Positions 41,530 through 53,739 of a stretch of DNA of 64,000 nt are shown here, piece after piece (position 1 is the stretch's first letter; each line of letters starts with the position of its first letter). The position numbers and the translations under genes were made by a program. The notes beneath the pieces were generated by a model, which did not search any database, was not told the origin of the DNA, and saw nothing but the letters and a program-made list of their open reading frames with translations. Origin of the DNA: Atriophallophorus winterbourni. Taxonomy: Eukaryota > Platyhelminthes > Trematoda > Plagiorchiida > Microphallidae. The stretch covers positions 1-64,000 of the forward strand of contig JACCGJ010003001.1 in assembly GCA_013407085.1 (NCBI GenBank), read 5' to 3'.

Positions 41530-41715
41530 TTGCCGCATGCATTTGGAAATGTCGAGCGCTTGCCGACCATTGAATATCTAGTTACTTCACTACTCTTGAT
41601 GAGCTCAATAGGTCAATCAACAGCTTAGCGAATGGGAAGACCCCCGTGACGACGGAATTCCACCTGAGCTCATCAAATGCCGTAGAGCAGCATTATTACA
41701 ACCTATTCACCATTT
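41530..41715 (+). pseudogene. RTE-A RT N-terminal fragment
   Basis: Nucleotide match to 17900-18070: TGTCGAGCG.TTGCCGAC, TTGAATATCTA, AGCTTAGCGAATGGGAAG, GACGACGGAATTCCAC and GAGCTCATCAAATGC. Joined at 41715 to a reverse CR1 3' end. Confidence 0.8.
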
Positions 41716-42155
41716 ATTTATTCATAGGTTTATTCGTTGACGATACGCAGGTAAAAAACTATGCTTTACAAAACCCACAAAAATGTACGTCGGGTCGGAT
41801 GGTAAAAATCATCAAAATATTGTTTGATTACTGTCAAACATGGAAAACATAGTTTTCGATGTGGATATCTAACGGTTGCTTGAAAACATCAGCGGTTCCA
41901 GATTGTACCACGTGAGTAGGTAAACTGTTCCACAATTGCACATTGCGAACAGAAAATGTAGATTTGAGGCAGTGCAACATGCAACGCTGTTGGTAAAGTT
42001 TTGATTGGTGACCTTGCATATGTATTTTATGGGGAAGATGGAAACGGCTGCAACTTAATTTGTTTGATTAAGCACTGTCAAAATAAATATTAGTGCTCCT
42101 CGGACTCCATTACTTTTGGTATGACTGATAACAACTCTATCACGCGATAGTTTAA
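41716..42155 (-). pseudogene. CR1 family C 3' end plus RT scrap
   Basis: The 41720-42010 segment matches 14465-14755 (SKLYQQRCMLHCLKSTFSVR and VQLWNSLPTHVVQSGT on minus). Near 42100-42155 the minus strand reads NNPLNYRVIELLSVIPKVME, the pre-motif-A RT segment also seen at 46150. Most of the RT between is deleted. Confidence 0.75.
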
Positions 42156-42685
42156 TGGATTATTTCTCTCACCGACGATGTTTCCAAGATAATTTATGTG
42201 AAATGTTTCGGAAAAAAATGAGATAGTGACACAGAGACTGTACTGCGTCCATAGTTTTAAAAGTTGCTGAACATTATCGTTTGATACACTTACTCCGAAT
42301 TTCTTTAGAAATTTTGCACTCGAAACTTTAGGTGCAACAAAAACTGGCATTGAAATCACCCAATAGCACAACATCATTTTTGATTAGCACGTTTTTGATG
42401 ACAGTTGCAAGGAGTTGATAAAATCGTCTTTTTCAGCATGTGTCACAGAGAGCATGGATGCAAAAAAACATTGACCAATGTAATTGTACCATTGTTGCTT
42501 TCGAGATTTAGCGTCCAAATCCGTATTCTGCCGGTGCTGAATTGTTCAGCACTAACCTAGGCACTCGAATCTCAGATCCTCTACACTTCATTGTTTATGA
42601 CATATATTTTTCTTACGTATCTGACGATTCCCACGTTAGACCGAACGTTCCAGTTTAACAGTTTCAGAGCCGATCTATCAGGTTT
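42156..42685 (-). pseudogene. RTE-A endonuclease fragment
   Basis: Minus strand: LKLWNVRSNVGIVR (normally GTWNVRS), VINNEV, GTITLVNVFLHP, VVLLGDFNA near 42370, then VQQLLKLWTQYSLCVTISFF, equivalent to GQRLLELCTQFSLCVSNNFF at 7395. Several frame changes. It sits between CR1 pieces. Confidence 0.7.
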
Positions 42686-42689
42686 TCAT

Positions 42690-44174
42690 ATAATCCATAT
42701 TCAATATATATGTCTAGAAGCCAATGATCTTCATCCGAGATTGGAATAATACAAATTACATTTCCACTTGAGAAACCTGAACTAAGCTTTGGTTATAGTG
42801 ATTTGGTTCACGACAGCTCGATCCGCATAAGACTAGGTTAGATTGGATTTTAACTTTTGTTGGTTGACAGTTGGGAATCAAGCATATCTTCAAGCGCAAA
42901 CATTTGAGGCACAACTTGAGAATAATCAACTCAGAATCATTTGAATATCTCCAAATACTTTCTTAGTGCACGGGTGAAGCTCATTCCTATCATGTCATTC
43001 ATACATTTGCAGTGTCTGTTCTAAAGAAATGCGCATACGGATCTTGATCGGCTAACATATTTGCATTTACCTCAAACTTCTGTTACGCTTGTGAATAACT
43101 CTGCAAATGCAAATCATTTTCCAAGATCAATTTAATTAATCGCGTCCAACCGAGAGAGGCACCCCTTAAATTTGGTTCCAGTCATAGGGAATGCAGTCCT
43201 AATACGATCAGTCGGATATCACATTTCCCACAAAACTTACGTCGGTACTTTTATGCAGTCCGTGTATGCTTATTGTGGAAATGTTTACACCGAGAAATTG
43301 CTATCTAACCGATTGTAATTCTCTTCAAATTAAAGGTTACAATTTTGTATTGAATAATACTTTAAACCCTCATTGTCCGCTATTGCCACAATTTGAATTA
43401 AAAATAATATCCAAACATTCATTTCCGACCTACAATTCTCCTCTCCATTTCAAACTTGGTCTTAGTTTCACTCCTCTTTTAACCTCATTGATGCTTACAC
43501 GTTTAAATTTTAAACGAACATTCTATTGTATTGCGGATCGTTTTGCATTAATCCATCATAAATCTAAAATTTTTATAAATTAATTGATAAAATTGCATCC
43601 ATTCAAAACGCGCATAAACCGTGCGACGTAAATATCCCCTCAGTCATCATACAAGTCCAGCCATCTAGAACAGACGTTGTTGTTCATTACGTAGTTCTCG
43701 GATTAGTTATCAGTTTCTGTGTTCATGCTTAACAAAATTACGTTTATAAAAAGAATTGCGTTATCACCTTCTTGCCAATTTCAGGTGAAACAGCAGCATT
43801 TTTCTAAAAGGTCAAGCAGTATATAGAACGATTATGTAATTTGTTTTTATCCTTTTTGTTTTTCATGAGTTCAGTCACAATGAACCAAAGAATGTCTAAT
43901 CCGATGCCAAAATATGTAATTTTCGTATTTTGATCAAGATGCAAAATTTATGGATGAAAAAGAAATTATCTAAATAATATCACGATGTCAAGTTTTAGGT
44001 ACAATATTATAGACGTGTAAATGATTGGAATAGGTCCTCATGACTCGCTGAATGCACATATATCAATAAATGTGGGTACCGTGTATGAGTCACGATATTT
44101 TAAAAAGACTTGCCACACATGCATCAAACCAAAATAACTGCCTCGGATACATTTGTGTGGGCTATTTCTAAATT
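42690..44174. other. No gene recognised
   Basis: AT-rich. An open frame at 43266-43583 (plus) has no recognisable motif and low complexity, so it is not called. Confidence 0.4.
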
Positions 44175-44179
44175 GCAAC

Positions 44180-45150
44180 GATGACCTCAGATGTTGCTAA
44201 CAGATTAATTTGAAATAAGTTATCCGTTTGGCTGGGAATTAGTTGTACGAACTTTGCATGCAAGCATAAGATCTCCTTGAAAGAATGCCGCCACGATACA
44301 AAAGCAGAAAGCGGTCTGAGCGAGACCAGGGTACGAAGGATTAAATGGTTGGCAACGTCATCCGCAATCGAAGGATATGCTACTTTTAAGTTTGATTTAA
44401 CGCGCCTATTGAAGTAAGGTCTTTCAACGTACCCTTTGATATAAGATTGGTTGACAAATCAGATCGAAATGACAACCGTTGCAGACATATTTCACTTGAA
44501 TATTGTGATCACTAGGTGATTCAACGCTGAGTGATCGCCTGTTTAAATCGATTTGTGTTTCTGATATCAGATCAACCAAACGAAGAAGATATCTCCCCGC
44601 GTGGCAAGCATACACACCGTTTTTTATTGCTTCATCCATGAGTTCATCCTGTCAAGATATAATCGCGTACACCGACAACAAAAAAGAAGCCGAATGTAAA
44701 AACGCGTTGATTAAGCACATGACAAATAACAAAGCAAGCACCCATCTTAAATATGCAAAAGAAACAATCAAAACACTGATCTACAAACCTATCAGAATCG
44801 GACGACATTTCGATTTGATTTGTCAGCCGATTTCGTGCCAACAGGTACACTGTAAGCTTCGCCGCCCATAGCTCATTTAAACGATATTGATGAATTGCAT
44901 ATCTTATGACTACGCAATAATAATTTTTTGGGTAGAGAAATTAGGACTGGATGATTTGAACGGTGATCATTCAATGTAGCGAGACAAATCGTATGTAGAG
45001 AGAGGATGAGGATACGCTGCAGGTTGATAAACAAAATGCCTATATACCGTGACATTCAAATGTCAATAAGCTGGGAGATCGTGACTCTGATTCTGTGATT
45101 ACACTATAACAGGTTTACTTGACTGGTAGAGTTAGCATAGTTCCAAATCC
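44180..45150 (-). repeat. Repeat X, copy 3 (reverse)
   Basis: Read on the minus strand, 45150 to 44870 matches 13870-14000 (GAATCAGAGTCACGATCTCC, then GGTATATAGGCATTTTGTT). A short block at 44880-44900 matches 15735-15760. 44840-44180 matches 17190-17870. The minus strand is open at 44640-44424 (MDEAIKNGVYACHAGRYLLR ... CNGCHFDLICQPILYQRVR) and again at 44400-44180 in another frame (VAYPSIADDVANHLILRTLV). No family recognised. Confidence 0.7.
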
Positions 45151-45199
45151 TACGATTTCATTGTTCGAACGATCACTTCATAATACAATCCGAGACCAT

Positions 45200-47690
45200 C
45201 AGTGATTGTGCAACGATTGAAGTTTAACATCCGAGTTCAGTCTGAAGTAGAATCTGTTGTGAATTTTGTGGCTAACCTGAGGCGACTGGTTGAATTTTGT
45301 GCATTTGGAGCAGCTCGGGATGACATTATGTACGTTGAAATCAATTTGCAGACAATATTGGGTCAAACGAACCTAGGACTCTTCTATGGAGAACCAAGTT
45401 GCTTTCATCTATGCAGAAAGCTAGTCGACATTGCGTTGAGTTTCCTAAGTCTGATTGGATAACCACGCCTTAATCGTTTTCGTAGGAGGCGGGTTTAATA
45501 ACGGGTAGATAATATTCTTTGCTCAACTTGCTTTTCAGAGACAATAGGATGCATTTTAAAGCATTCAGTGGCATTTCGTTGTCTAGGAAACATGTATAAA
45601 TCCTATCGAGATCCCGTTGCAGGTTCTGGGTGTCTTCTGTGGAGTTTATCTTGCGACAAAGCTTTGCGTCATCAGCGAAAAAAGCATCGACGACTTCAAT
45701 ATAGTAGGCAAGTCGATTATATATATTAAAAACAAAAGCGGTCTAAGGACTGATCCTTGTGGGAAACCACGGGAAAATTTAATCGACTCGGATATTTCGT
45801 TTTGACTCTCACGTACATCTCACGAGATATCAACCTTTCTTTTATCCATGCATGGTGTTAACCCTGTACTCCTTAGGTGAGTAGTTTCGACGAAAGAATT
45901 ACGTGATTCACATGATCGAAAGCTTTTGAAAAATCAATATAAATCACATCAATGGAGTTGCCAGCATTTAGTAGCTCAGACGAAGTTTCTTTTGCTAATT
46001 GCAAGTTTGTCAGGCAAGATCGTTTTTTTTACTGAATCCATGCTGTGCCTCGGAGATTAAATTATCAATCTTAAAGTCATTCAGCAAGGCATTAACTAAT
46101 GGTGACTCCATTACTTTGGATAGCACTGGTAATAACGCTATCGGGCGATAGTTCAAAGGATCATTTATTTTACCACCTTTGTAGATCGGACTAATCAAGC
46201 AGTTTTCCAAGTTTCTGATACAAAGCTCTGCTCGAACATCATCGTTAATACGCCAGATATCGGTATTGCCAACTCGGAAGATGGATTGCACAAAATGTTT
46301 GCGTGTATAATGTATACACCGGGTGAGCCTGTTCTCTTCATCTTTATTAATTTTGTTTGAACAACGTTGGGGGGAACTCCACCCCGTGAAGAATTGGCAG
46401 GCTGCAGCTGTCAGAGTTTAAGGGCTGTCTATGGGTCGACACTTGTGAGATAACTGATGCGAATTTTTGTTGGAAAACGTTAGCGCAATCTTTAAATGAC
46501 GTCACTATTCCAGTACCACAGACCAGTGGCGGTATTTCCATTTTAACATTCCGGAGGTCGTTGACGTGTCCATACAATGCTTTGGGATTTATAATAAATT
46601 TTTTCGACTAGACTGATTTGGTAATCATTTCTGTCTTTTCGAATGAGATAGACACCCTTTCTCGCAGTAAGGTGAAGTAGCACAAAGTTATGCCAGACGG
46701 ATCGTCCAAGTATTTGGACCAGGCATTGTCACGCTTACGCATCCATTTCCGAGTTCTGCTTCTGAGATGCTTTTTCGAATGCTGTTTGCTGGATATTATT
46801 TTCATCTTCGATGATAAATCAATGATAATACTTAGTTAGCTGATTTGAGTTCAAGGAAATCCCATCAATTTGCAGTAGTAAGTGCTCTAAATGAGTAATA
46901 GTTCACAGTTGTATACGTTCGCTGAGTATTTCCTGAAGGTTTGTATTGATAAAAATAATCAATTGCCATGACAACATGATCACTTAATCAGAGTGGAGTT
47001 GTACAGGAAACAGATTCTATCATGATTTTTTCGTTTTTAAGTATGGTGTACAGGGTAGATGGGGTTTGTTCAGATCGAAATCGCGTTGGTTGAATGAATC
47101 GTCACCTTTAATGTGTGTTGCAAGGGTCGGTACATTGAAATCACCGAGGAGGAGCGAATGTGAATATGTGGGCTTCAATGCAAAATGTATTGCATTAGAA
47201 AGAACAGTATCGGTGGCAGATGATGAAAAAGGGCGTCGATATATCAATGCTAAGACGCATTTACGTTTATCATGTAAGTCAAAAGAGCAAAACAATGTAC
47301 CTGGGACATCTAACTCGGGGGAAAGAAGTATAGTGCAGTTGATGCTTTCATGTAAGTTGAGGAGGACACCGCCACCTTTTGTTGCTCGATCTTTTCTGTA
47401 AATCATCATATGTGGGATTGTGAGTTCAGAGTCGCGTATAGAATTATTCAACCAGGTTTCTGTCACTGCAATCAAATCCCAAGACGCCACGGACGAACGC
47501 GAATACAGTTCAGTGAACTTGCCCAGAAAGCCTTGACCGATAGTGTATCAGCATGGAAGAGATTTGATTTTTATTGCAGAACAAGTGTTCATAGTAGTGG
47601 ATTCGCCGACCCAGAATTGGCCGGCTGCTACAGGTTTTTTGTCTCAGGTGCATTTGATTGACTAGGTAGCGGAGTCATTTCAGGAACAAA
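45200..47690 (-). mobile_element. CR1 family C retrotransposon, longest copy, decayed
   Basis: Minus strand from 47620: SVASWDLIAVTETWLNNSIR and RATKGGGVLLNLHESINC, then HSLLLGDFNVPTLATHIKGD (endonuclease, catalytic E and D-F-N intact, open for 156 codons). A linker follows with SRTRKWMRKRDNAWSKYLDD (46780-46680). RT: ENCLISPIYKGGKINDPLNY, RPIALLPVLSKVMESPLVNA and SEAQHGFSKK (46180-46015). After frame breaks come GFPQGSVLRPLLFLIYIIDL (about 45750) and the region of motif C. The last part matches 15050-15330. No intact ORF2. Confidence 0.85.
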
Positions 47691-48159
47691 AGTGTTCGTA
47701 CATTTTATGTAGTATACAGCCCGAATACGAATTTCAGGAGGTGCGAATTTTCGGCATTGATACCACATCTTGAGTATTTTATCCTTCATCTCATCTGTGC
47801 GGAATGATATTTTGAAAGGAGGGGGCTAATGCGATTCGTTTTTCGGTTTAAGGCGCATAACATGCGTCGTTATTATGTCCTTTTATTAGGTGTACGGAAC
47901 TCGGTTTCATGCCATACAGCTGGTAATAGTCCTAACACCTTTCTATATTGTAATGCCATCGGCAAACATTATTAAATTTCACCCATTATCCTTCAACACG
48001 TCATTCATTAACTCCAAGGACAGAAAACGCCATGCGGAACTCCGCATGTGACGTCTATCATTCTAGAGCGCGTAATTCAAGGTTTAAATGTTCCAAGAAG
48101 CAAATACTGCGGTAAAAATATAGGGAATGCCTAAAAGCAACACAAATTTATTAATCAAG
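47691..48159. other. No gene recognised
   Basis: Spacer between CR1 copies; may be 5' CR1 sequence on the minus strand. Confidence 0.35.
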
Positions 48160-48720
48160 TTCAGATGTGAATTCAGGTGCGAGGTACGGCTTGGTCAAAA
48201 TATACTTGTCAAGTTCAACCATGCGGTATGTGACTGTCCCTATTGATTTTTGAGATATTTTTTATTTTATTATATACTGCATATACCCTGTCATCCTATG
48301 GTAATTGTTAAGCTTACTGCTTTTTCTACCATAAAATTTTCTGAGTTATGAGTTCTGATCCTTGAACACGTTCAGGCTTGATGCCCAAAAGATATGTGGG
48401 GGCAGTGAGTTCCATTTAAAACAAACTCGGACAGCAATAAAGAACCTTCGACAATTTGATCTGGAGTGTGAAATAATTAACTTCTAGCCATGAGATTTGC
48501 TGCCACATGCTTCTCGCCGATGAAACAGGTGTTCAAGTTGATTATCCACTGTATGCAAAATGTTGAACAGCATGTCACCCTTGACACGCCGGTACGAAAC
48601 GTCAAACAGGTTCAGAGTTGCAATCCTCTCCTCGTATTGCCTGTTATATAGACTGGTCACCAGTTTTGTAACACGGTGGTATACGCGTTGCAGCAAGGTC
48701 ATGTCCTTTGTAACCATGGT
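48160..48720 (-). pseudogene. CR1 RT C-terminal tail
   Basis: Minus strand: TKDMTLLQRVYHRVTKLVTS, YRRVKGDMLFNILHTVDNQL, EHLFHRREACGSKSHG, then HSRSNCRRFFIAVRVCFKWN and ELDKYILTKPYLAPEF. Same family as 63600-64000. It joins directly at 48720 to endonuclease sequence, so the middle of ORF2 is deleted. Confidence 0.8.
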
Positions 48721-49055
48721 GACCATGTAAGTTGAGGAGGACACCGGCAAACTTTTGTTGCTGGATCTTTTCTGTGAATAATCATATGTGGGATATTGAG
48801 TTCAGAGTCGTGTATAGAATAACTCAATCAGGTTTCTGTCTTTGCAATCAAATCCCAAGACGCCACGGCCGCACGTGAATACAGTTCAGTGAACTTGCCC
48901 AGAAGGCTCTGAGCATTGGTGTAACAGCATGATAGAGATTCGATTTTTGTTGCAGATGAAGAGCTCATAGTAGTGGATTCACCGACCAAGAATTGATCGG
49001 CTGCTCCAAATTGTTTGTCTCAGGTGCATTTGATGGTCTTGGTAGCGAAGTCATA
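48721..49055 (-). pseudogene. CR1 endonuclease N-terminal fragment, duplicate of 47345-47690
   Basis: Near-identical block-by-block to 47345-47690: CATATGTGGGAT, CAAATCCCAAGACGCCACGG, AATACAGTTCAGTGAACTTG and CCCAGAA, then GTAGTGGATTC.CCGACC. It encodes the same VETW region on the minus strand. Confidence 0.8.
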
Positions 49056-50480
49056 TAAGCTTCTTCAGTGCTGGCAGAAGGAGTGTGTCCCACAAGAGAT
49101 GCGAGACACATAGTTCATCACCTTATATATGAATAAGGGAGATAGAGGCGACTGCAAACATTACAGAGAAATTTCCATCATGAATATTGTAGGCAAATTG
49201 TTTGCTAATGTCTTATAGAACCGGCAGCAAGTTTTAGCTGATATAAATTACTCCGAATCTTAATGTGGCTTCCACAAGGGAAGATCAACCGTTGACATGA
49301 TATTCTCCCTGAGACAACTTCAAGACAAATGTCGAGAACATTCGACTACGTCAGCAGTGAGGCTCTTTTCAAAATCCTTGATTTGATAGCCTGCCTCCAA
49401 AACTGCTCAAGCTTGTTATTTCGTTCCACTCAAACATGATGCACTAAGCCAATTTTAACAATGTCTGCTCAGAAGAATCCGAAATTCGCCGAGGCGTCAA
49501 ACAAGGGTGTATTCTTGCTCCCACGCTGTTCGGCATTTTCTTTGCACTGCTTCTGAAGCACGCTTTTAGGATGAGGACAGAAGGAATTTACCTACGAACG
49601 CGAAGAGATGGCAAGCTTTTCAACCTGAACCGGTTGAGAGCACAAATTAAGGCACGAAATGTACTAATCCGTGACCTGCAGTTTGCCGACGAAGAAGCCT
49701 TTATTGCTCACTCTCAAGAGCACCTCCAGTCGCAAATGGATTGTTTTTCGTTGGCATGCAAAGACTATTGGCTAAAAATCAGCATGGGCAATACCATAGT
49801 CCTTGGTCAAGGGACTGCATCGCCTCATATCATCACCTTTGGAAACTGACAGCTTGAATCAGTACATCATTCCACACACCTTGGTTTAACCATATCGGAT
49901 AACCTCTCGCTAGACACGGAGATGGATAAGCGGATTGGCAGAGCAGCTGTCATTTTGTCCCGATTGAACTCTTGTGTTTGGGGTAACCGCAAGCTGTCTG
50001 TAAAGACAAAGATGCTGATATACAGTGCGTACGTACCGAATGCTTTACTGTACAGCATTGAAACCTGGACCACCCACGCAACACACGAACGGAAGCTAAA
50101 TGCTTACGATCTACGAAGCATACGTTGTATCTTGAACATATCGTAGATGGACAGAGTGACTAGTGATGAAATGCTTTCAAATGCAAGTCTACAGATCTTG
50201 TACGCCCGCGCCGCCTGCGGTGGCTTGGTCATATCTCCAGAAATGAAAATGGTCGTATTCTGAAAGATTTACTTTATGGTGAATTACAATTAGAATGTGG
50301 ACCATTGGGCAGACCGCACTTGCGGTACAAAGACGTTTTCAAAAGAGATATGAAAGCTAATAGCATCAACCCGGCGATTTGGGAAGAACTTACTCTTGAC
50401 CGCTCACACTAAATGCATTAAGTAACGCGTCTTCTGCAATCTGTTGAGAAGGAGATACACCCCTTAGCTGCTGAACGTGG
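49056..50480 (+). pseudogene. RTE-A reverse transcriptase and C-terminal region
   Basis: Begins CQKECVPQEMRDT and GDRGDCKH; motif A KAFDYVS is damaged. Motif B region RRGVKQGCILAPTLFGIFFA, then MRTEGIYLRTRRDGKLFNLN, VLIRDLQFADEEAFIAHSQE (motif C reads FADE, not FADD), STHLGLTISDNLSLDTEMDK, RLNSCVWGNRKLSVKTKMLI and YSIETWTTHATHERK. After a stop at 50144 the C-terminal region (KDLLYGELQLE, KDVFKRDMKA) continues to about 50480. Dead because of stops and the motif C change. Confidence 0.85.
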
Positions 50481-50497
50481 ATCACACCAACGGCGTG

Positions 50498-50527
50498 CAC
50501 ACACACACATATATATATATATATATG
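50498..50527. repeat. CA/TA compound microsatellite at RTE 3' end
   Basis: (CA)n then (TA)n directly after RTE-A C-terminal sequence, consistent with simple-repeat tails at RTE 3' ends. Confidence 0.9.
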
Positions 50528-50529
50528 AT

Positions 50530-51690
50530 GTATGGATGTTCGTTGCTGTATAGGCATTCCGGTATCTCAACGGCGGAAATGGCATACAGCATCGCAGAAC
50601 GCATTGGATCACCAAACGTAAGACAGTAATGCAGACTTACTGGCCTAGGTTGCAGCTTTACGCACTCAGATTCGAAGCCTCACACTCAACCTTAATCCAC
50701 TATCACCCGACCCACCCGACCAAAGCTGAAGTAGCAATACTCGAGTGCCCGTTTGCGTTAAACACTGGAAATACGGCCATAATGCAAGACTTTGCACTCA
50801 ACCTTGCTGCTATCGCACGCCATAATCGAAACACTCAAGCCAGCATTTAATGACGACTACCATCGTCATCCTGAAGCGGCTAGTTCGTCTTTTCTTTATC
50901 AGTAATAGGTGTACTGATCTACATTGTGCTAATGAATAACATGTTTATACTAAATTTTCGGTTGGGCCCTAGTGGTGTTTTCTGGAGACTGTATTAGAGC
51001 GACGATTTCATCTTTAGAACCCCCTCGTCTTGACTTCCAAAACTAACAAATATTATCTTTTCTGGTGTGACGGCGTTATGCAGTACGATCAATCCTGAAG
51101 AAAAAGGAGAAATTGAATAGAAAAAAGTGCAGTACCGTGGTTTGCTATATGTTGATGTTTTTGTCTCCGATATCCTCTTGTTCCTCGCTCTTATTATACA
51201 CGTCTTATACACGTCACATAATGATTTTTGAAGTGGACGATGTCTGATAGACTGTTTAATTAAGTTAGCGAAAGATTTCGTAAACAGGAGTGCACAATAA
51301 TAAATGTGTCTTCCAACCGCCAAGAGTGCTGACAGAACTGGTTGCCGATCATCGGGATAATATAAGGCAATCCCTATGCCCAAACATAGATAGCACCCGT
51401 TCCAAGCAGAGTTTATGGGCGGATAAGTGGAAAGAGGCCAGGCACTCCAATGTTATCTGAGGGTGTTCTTCTATTAAAGTTAGTTGTTCTCATTCCAGTG
51501 TGATTTCTTACTCAAAATACCGTGGAAATAAAAGGAGAGTGGACAAACGTATTGCTCTTTCAAGTACAAGCATATGATAACCTTTCGGGGATATAAACGT
51601 GGTTACCTGATTTTGTTTTACGTTCAACTTTGGTTAGTGATATTTTTTGGTTAAATGCCTTGTTTTTTTTAGGTATATTAGTTTAGCCGC
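50530..51690. other. No gene recognised
   Basis: Open frames of 60-130 codons occur (for example 50994-51383 minus) without motifs. Part of 51400-51690 lies just downstream of a minus-strand gypsy integrase and may hold its LTR, but no LTR end was proven. Confidence 0.35.
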
Positions 51691-51692
51691 CA

Positions 51693-52420
51693 CTACTGTT
51701 TCCCTTTCAGTAAAGGCTGTTTACAATGTATCGATGGAAATCGTTTACTTTCTAAATTTGATGTCGACGAATATTGCTTTGGATGATGTTTGAGGACTTT
51801 GGAATAACCGTGGTACGGAGGTTCACGAGGTATTTCTACTTCGTCCTCACTGACCAACACATGAGAACAGATAGATAACTCTAATGGGATGTACGTTGCA
51901 TTGCTCTGTTGACGCAGTTGTCGTCGTATGTTATGATTGGGCTCCGTGTCTGGCGTTGGGCTTTGGCTTTTTGACCATAGTGATAGACACTCGCCACCTC
52001 CTGCACTTCCGTGATCATTGCTGGCCATACGAAACGCGTGCGATTAGGCCTTGCGTGATGCGGACACCGGGGTGAAACATATTGTGATTGCTGTTGGATA
52101 TGACACATCTAAACGTTTCCGGCACTACTGGTCATGGTGTACCTGTCGTTGTGTCGCGGATTATGTTCCGCATGTACCGTCTAAGGAGAGTTGTTTGCTC
52201 TTCACATTGGTGTTGCACAATTGCTCGTGGACGTTATTACGCTTGCTCTGAAGTTTATCCAGTTCCCTCCGAGCAACTGTGGGGCTGACATTGATGGGGT
52301 CAATGGAAGATCGGACAAGTAATCAGCAACCTCCTTTTTTGAATCCAGGAAGATAATTAATTTTCGGCGTGTACTGCGGGATGTAGTTCAATTATCGTAT
52401 TTCACGTGGATTGTACTTGG
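51693..52420 (-). pseudogene. Ty3/gypsy integrase remnant
   Basis: Minus strand from about 52180: RDTTTGTP.PVVPETFRC, then HNMFHPGVRITQGLIA, RFVWPAMITEVQEVASVYHY and GQKAKAQRQTRSPIITYD, the H2C2 zinc-binding N-terminus of gypsy integrase (the second C pair reads as Y and G). The catalytic core is deleted; it jumps to the C-terminal end CSHVLVSEDEVEIPREPPYH, GYSKVLKHHPKQY and CKQPLLK. Integrase inserts the DNA copy; this one cannot. Confidence 0.8.
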
Positions 52421-52725
52421 CAGAAGCAGAGGATAGCGCGTAGGTCAATGGATGTTATATATGAGTATCTCAAATTTATGTCGTTCCAACAAGTGACTAA
52501 TGTGTCTAATACTGAAATACTGCCACATATTCACGACCAAGCGTGCTATACGTTTGCTCTGCTGGTTATAGCTTCTTTGAAATCAACGCAACTCGTACTA
52601 AGTTGACGTTCTTTATTTAAGATACCATGCAACCTAGAGCGACATATGATGCATCTGTTGATCGAGGTGTGTCAGCAACACCATTTGGACTATTTTCTTC
52701 TTGATTTTCTCGAAAGCTTATCTAC
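52421..52725 (-). other. Probable gypsy RNase H region, not readable
   Basis: Lies between gypsy RT thumb and integrase on the minus strand, where RNase H is expected. No motif was recognised because of frame decay. Confidence 0.3.
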
Positions 52726-52727
52726 CT

Positions 52728-52850
52728 GACTCGTTCATTCGGAAATGATTTTTGTCCAGATTCAGTAGGTCCGGTAGGGGTTAACATATATCTAAACACT
52801 TTGGGATGAAACCACGATAGTACTTGAAAATGCCAACAAACCCATGCAGC
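52728..52850 (-). pseudogene. Ty3/gypsy RT C-terminal scrap
   Basis: Minus strand reads KLHGFVGIFKYYRGFIPKCL then PLPDLLN, the L-G-x-x-x-F-Y-R-x-F-I-P segment after the RT palm. It continues the gypsy RT of 53740-54300, separated by an inserted non-LTR element. Confidence 0.75.
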
Positions 52851-52852
52851 TT

Positions 52853-53735
52853 GAAGAAGAAGAAGAAAGAAGAAGAAAAATGGCTTTATTCGAGTACACG
52901 AATTTTCAGCGATACTGATAATTCGATCACAAAATAAAATGTACATTTTTTTAAAAAAGACATGTCAAATAAGGATGATCCTACTTCAGTTATTTTACTG
53001 TCAGTTTCTTCCTCGAATCGAGAATAACTTTTGTATGATCAACCAAATATCGAGCCAAGTAAGGAATAAAAGAATTTTTGAACTTCTCAGTTCTTGCATA
53101 CGGGATGATATGTTGACTACGCGTAGCTGGGAACGATCTTCAAGCCACAAGGACCTTATGCAGTGGGTGTGCATTATCAGACGATATGACTCTGACCAAT
53201 CTGTCACATTCACGAAAGTGGCGTTCAACGATCATATCACGAATTAACTCGGTAGAGGAAGAGCTCAATCTTGAAATTAATTTGTTTCCTCTTCTGATCA
53301 TCACAAAATCCTTTTCAAAAAGATCAGGAAAAATTATAGGGGATGCGAGGATTAAAATGGGAACAATGCAAGAAAAAACAAAACATCTAACTACATCAGG
53401 AGGAACAGCTAGAGAACGCAGGCGTAAGGCGTAAAATGATAACCTTCTAACCTTCAAGTACTGTGCAGTCACATGGTCGGTCCATTTTGAGACTCTGTGA
53501 TAAAATGACGCCAAGATACTTGGAACGCGCGCTTCTGCTGAAGTTCGAGCCATGGAAGGAAATCGTGGGAATTCCTTGAAGCAGAGTTTTACGACGCTGA
53601 CCAGCCAAATTTGGTGTGATAGTCATGCGATGGAAAGCTTGTAATAGCGCCAACTTTATTACTGAGGGGTGAAATACCCTATGAGTTAACGTAATGACTG
53701 AAAAAATCGATGGAATTCTATACGAGTTGCGTCTT
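52853..53735 (-). mobile_element. GAA/TTC-tailed non-LTR retrotransposon, RT C-terminal part, inserted in gypsy
   Basis: Minus strand: PTISFHGSNFSRSARSKYLG and VILSQSLKMDRPCD; after a frameshift RRLSFYALRLRSLAVPPDVV, PIILILA-like, FPDLFEKDFVMIRRGNKLIS, RDMIVERHFRECDRLVRVIS and HPLHKVLV. Such C-termini (KYLGV, HPLH) occur in fluke non-LTR RTs. The 3' end has AATAAAG and a (TTC)n tail on the minus strand (52853-52880). 5'-truncated. It splits gypsy RT. Confidence 0.75.
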
Positions 53736-53739
53736 GGAT

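Noticed and set aside
43266..43583. 105-codon plus-strand open frame
   Set aside because: No motif, AT-driven composition and no splice or element context.
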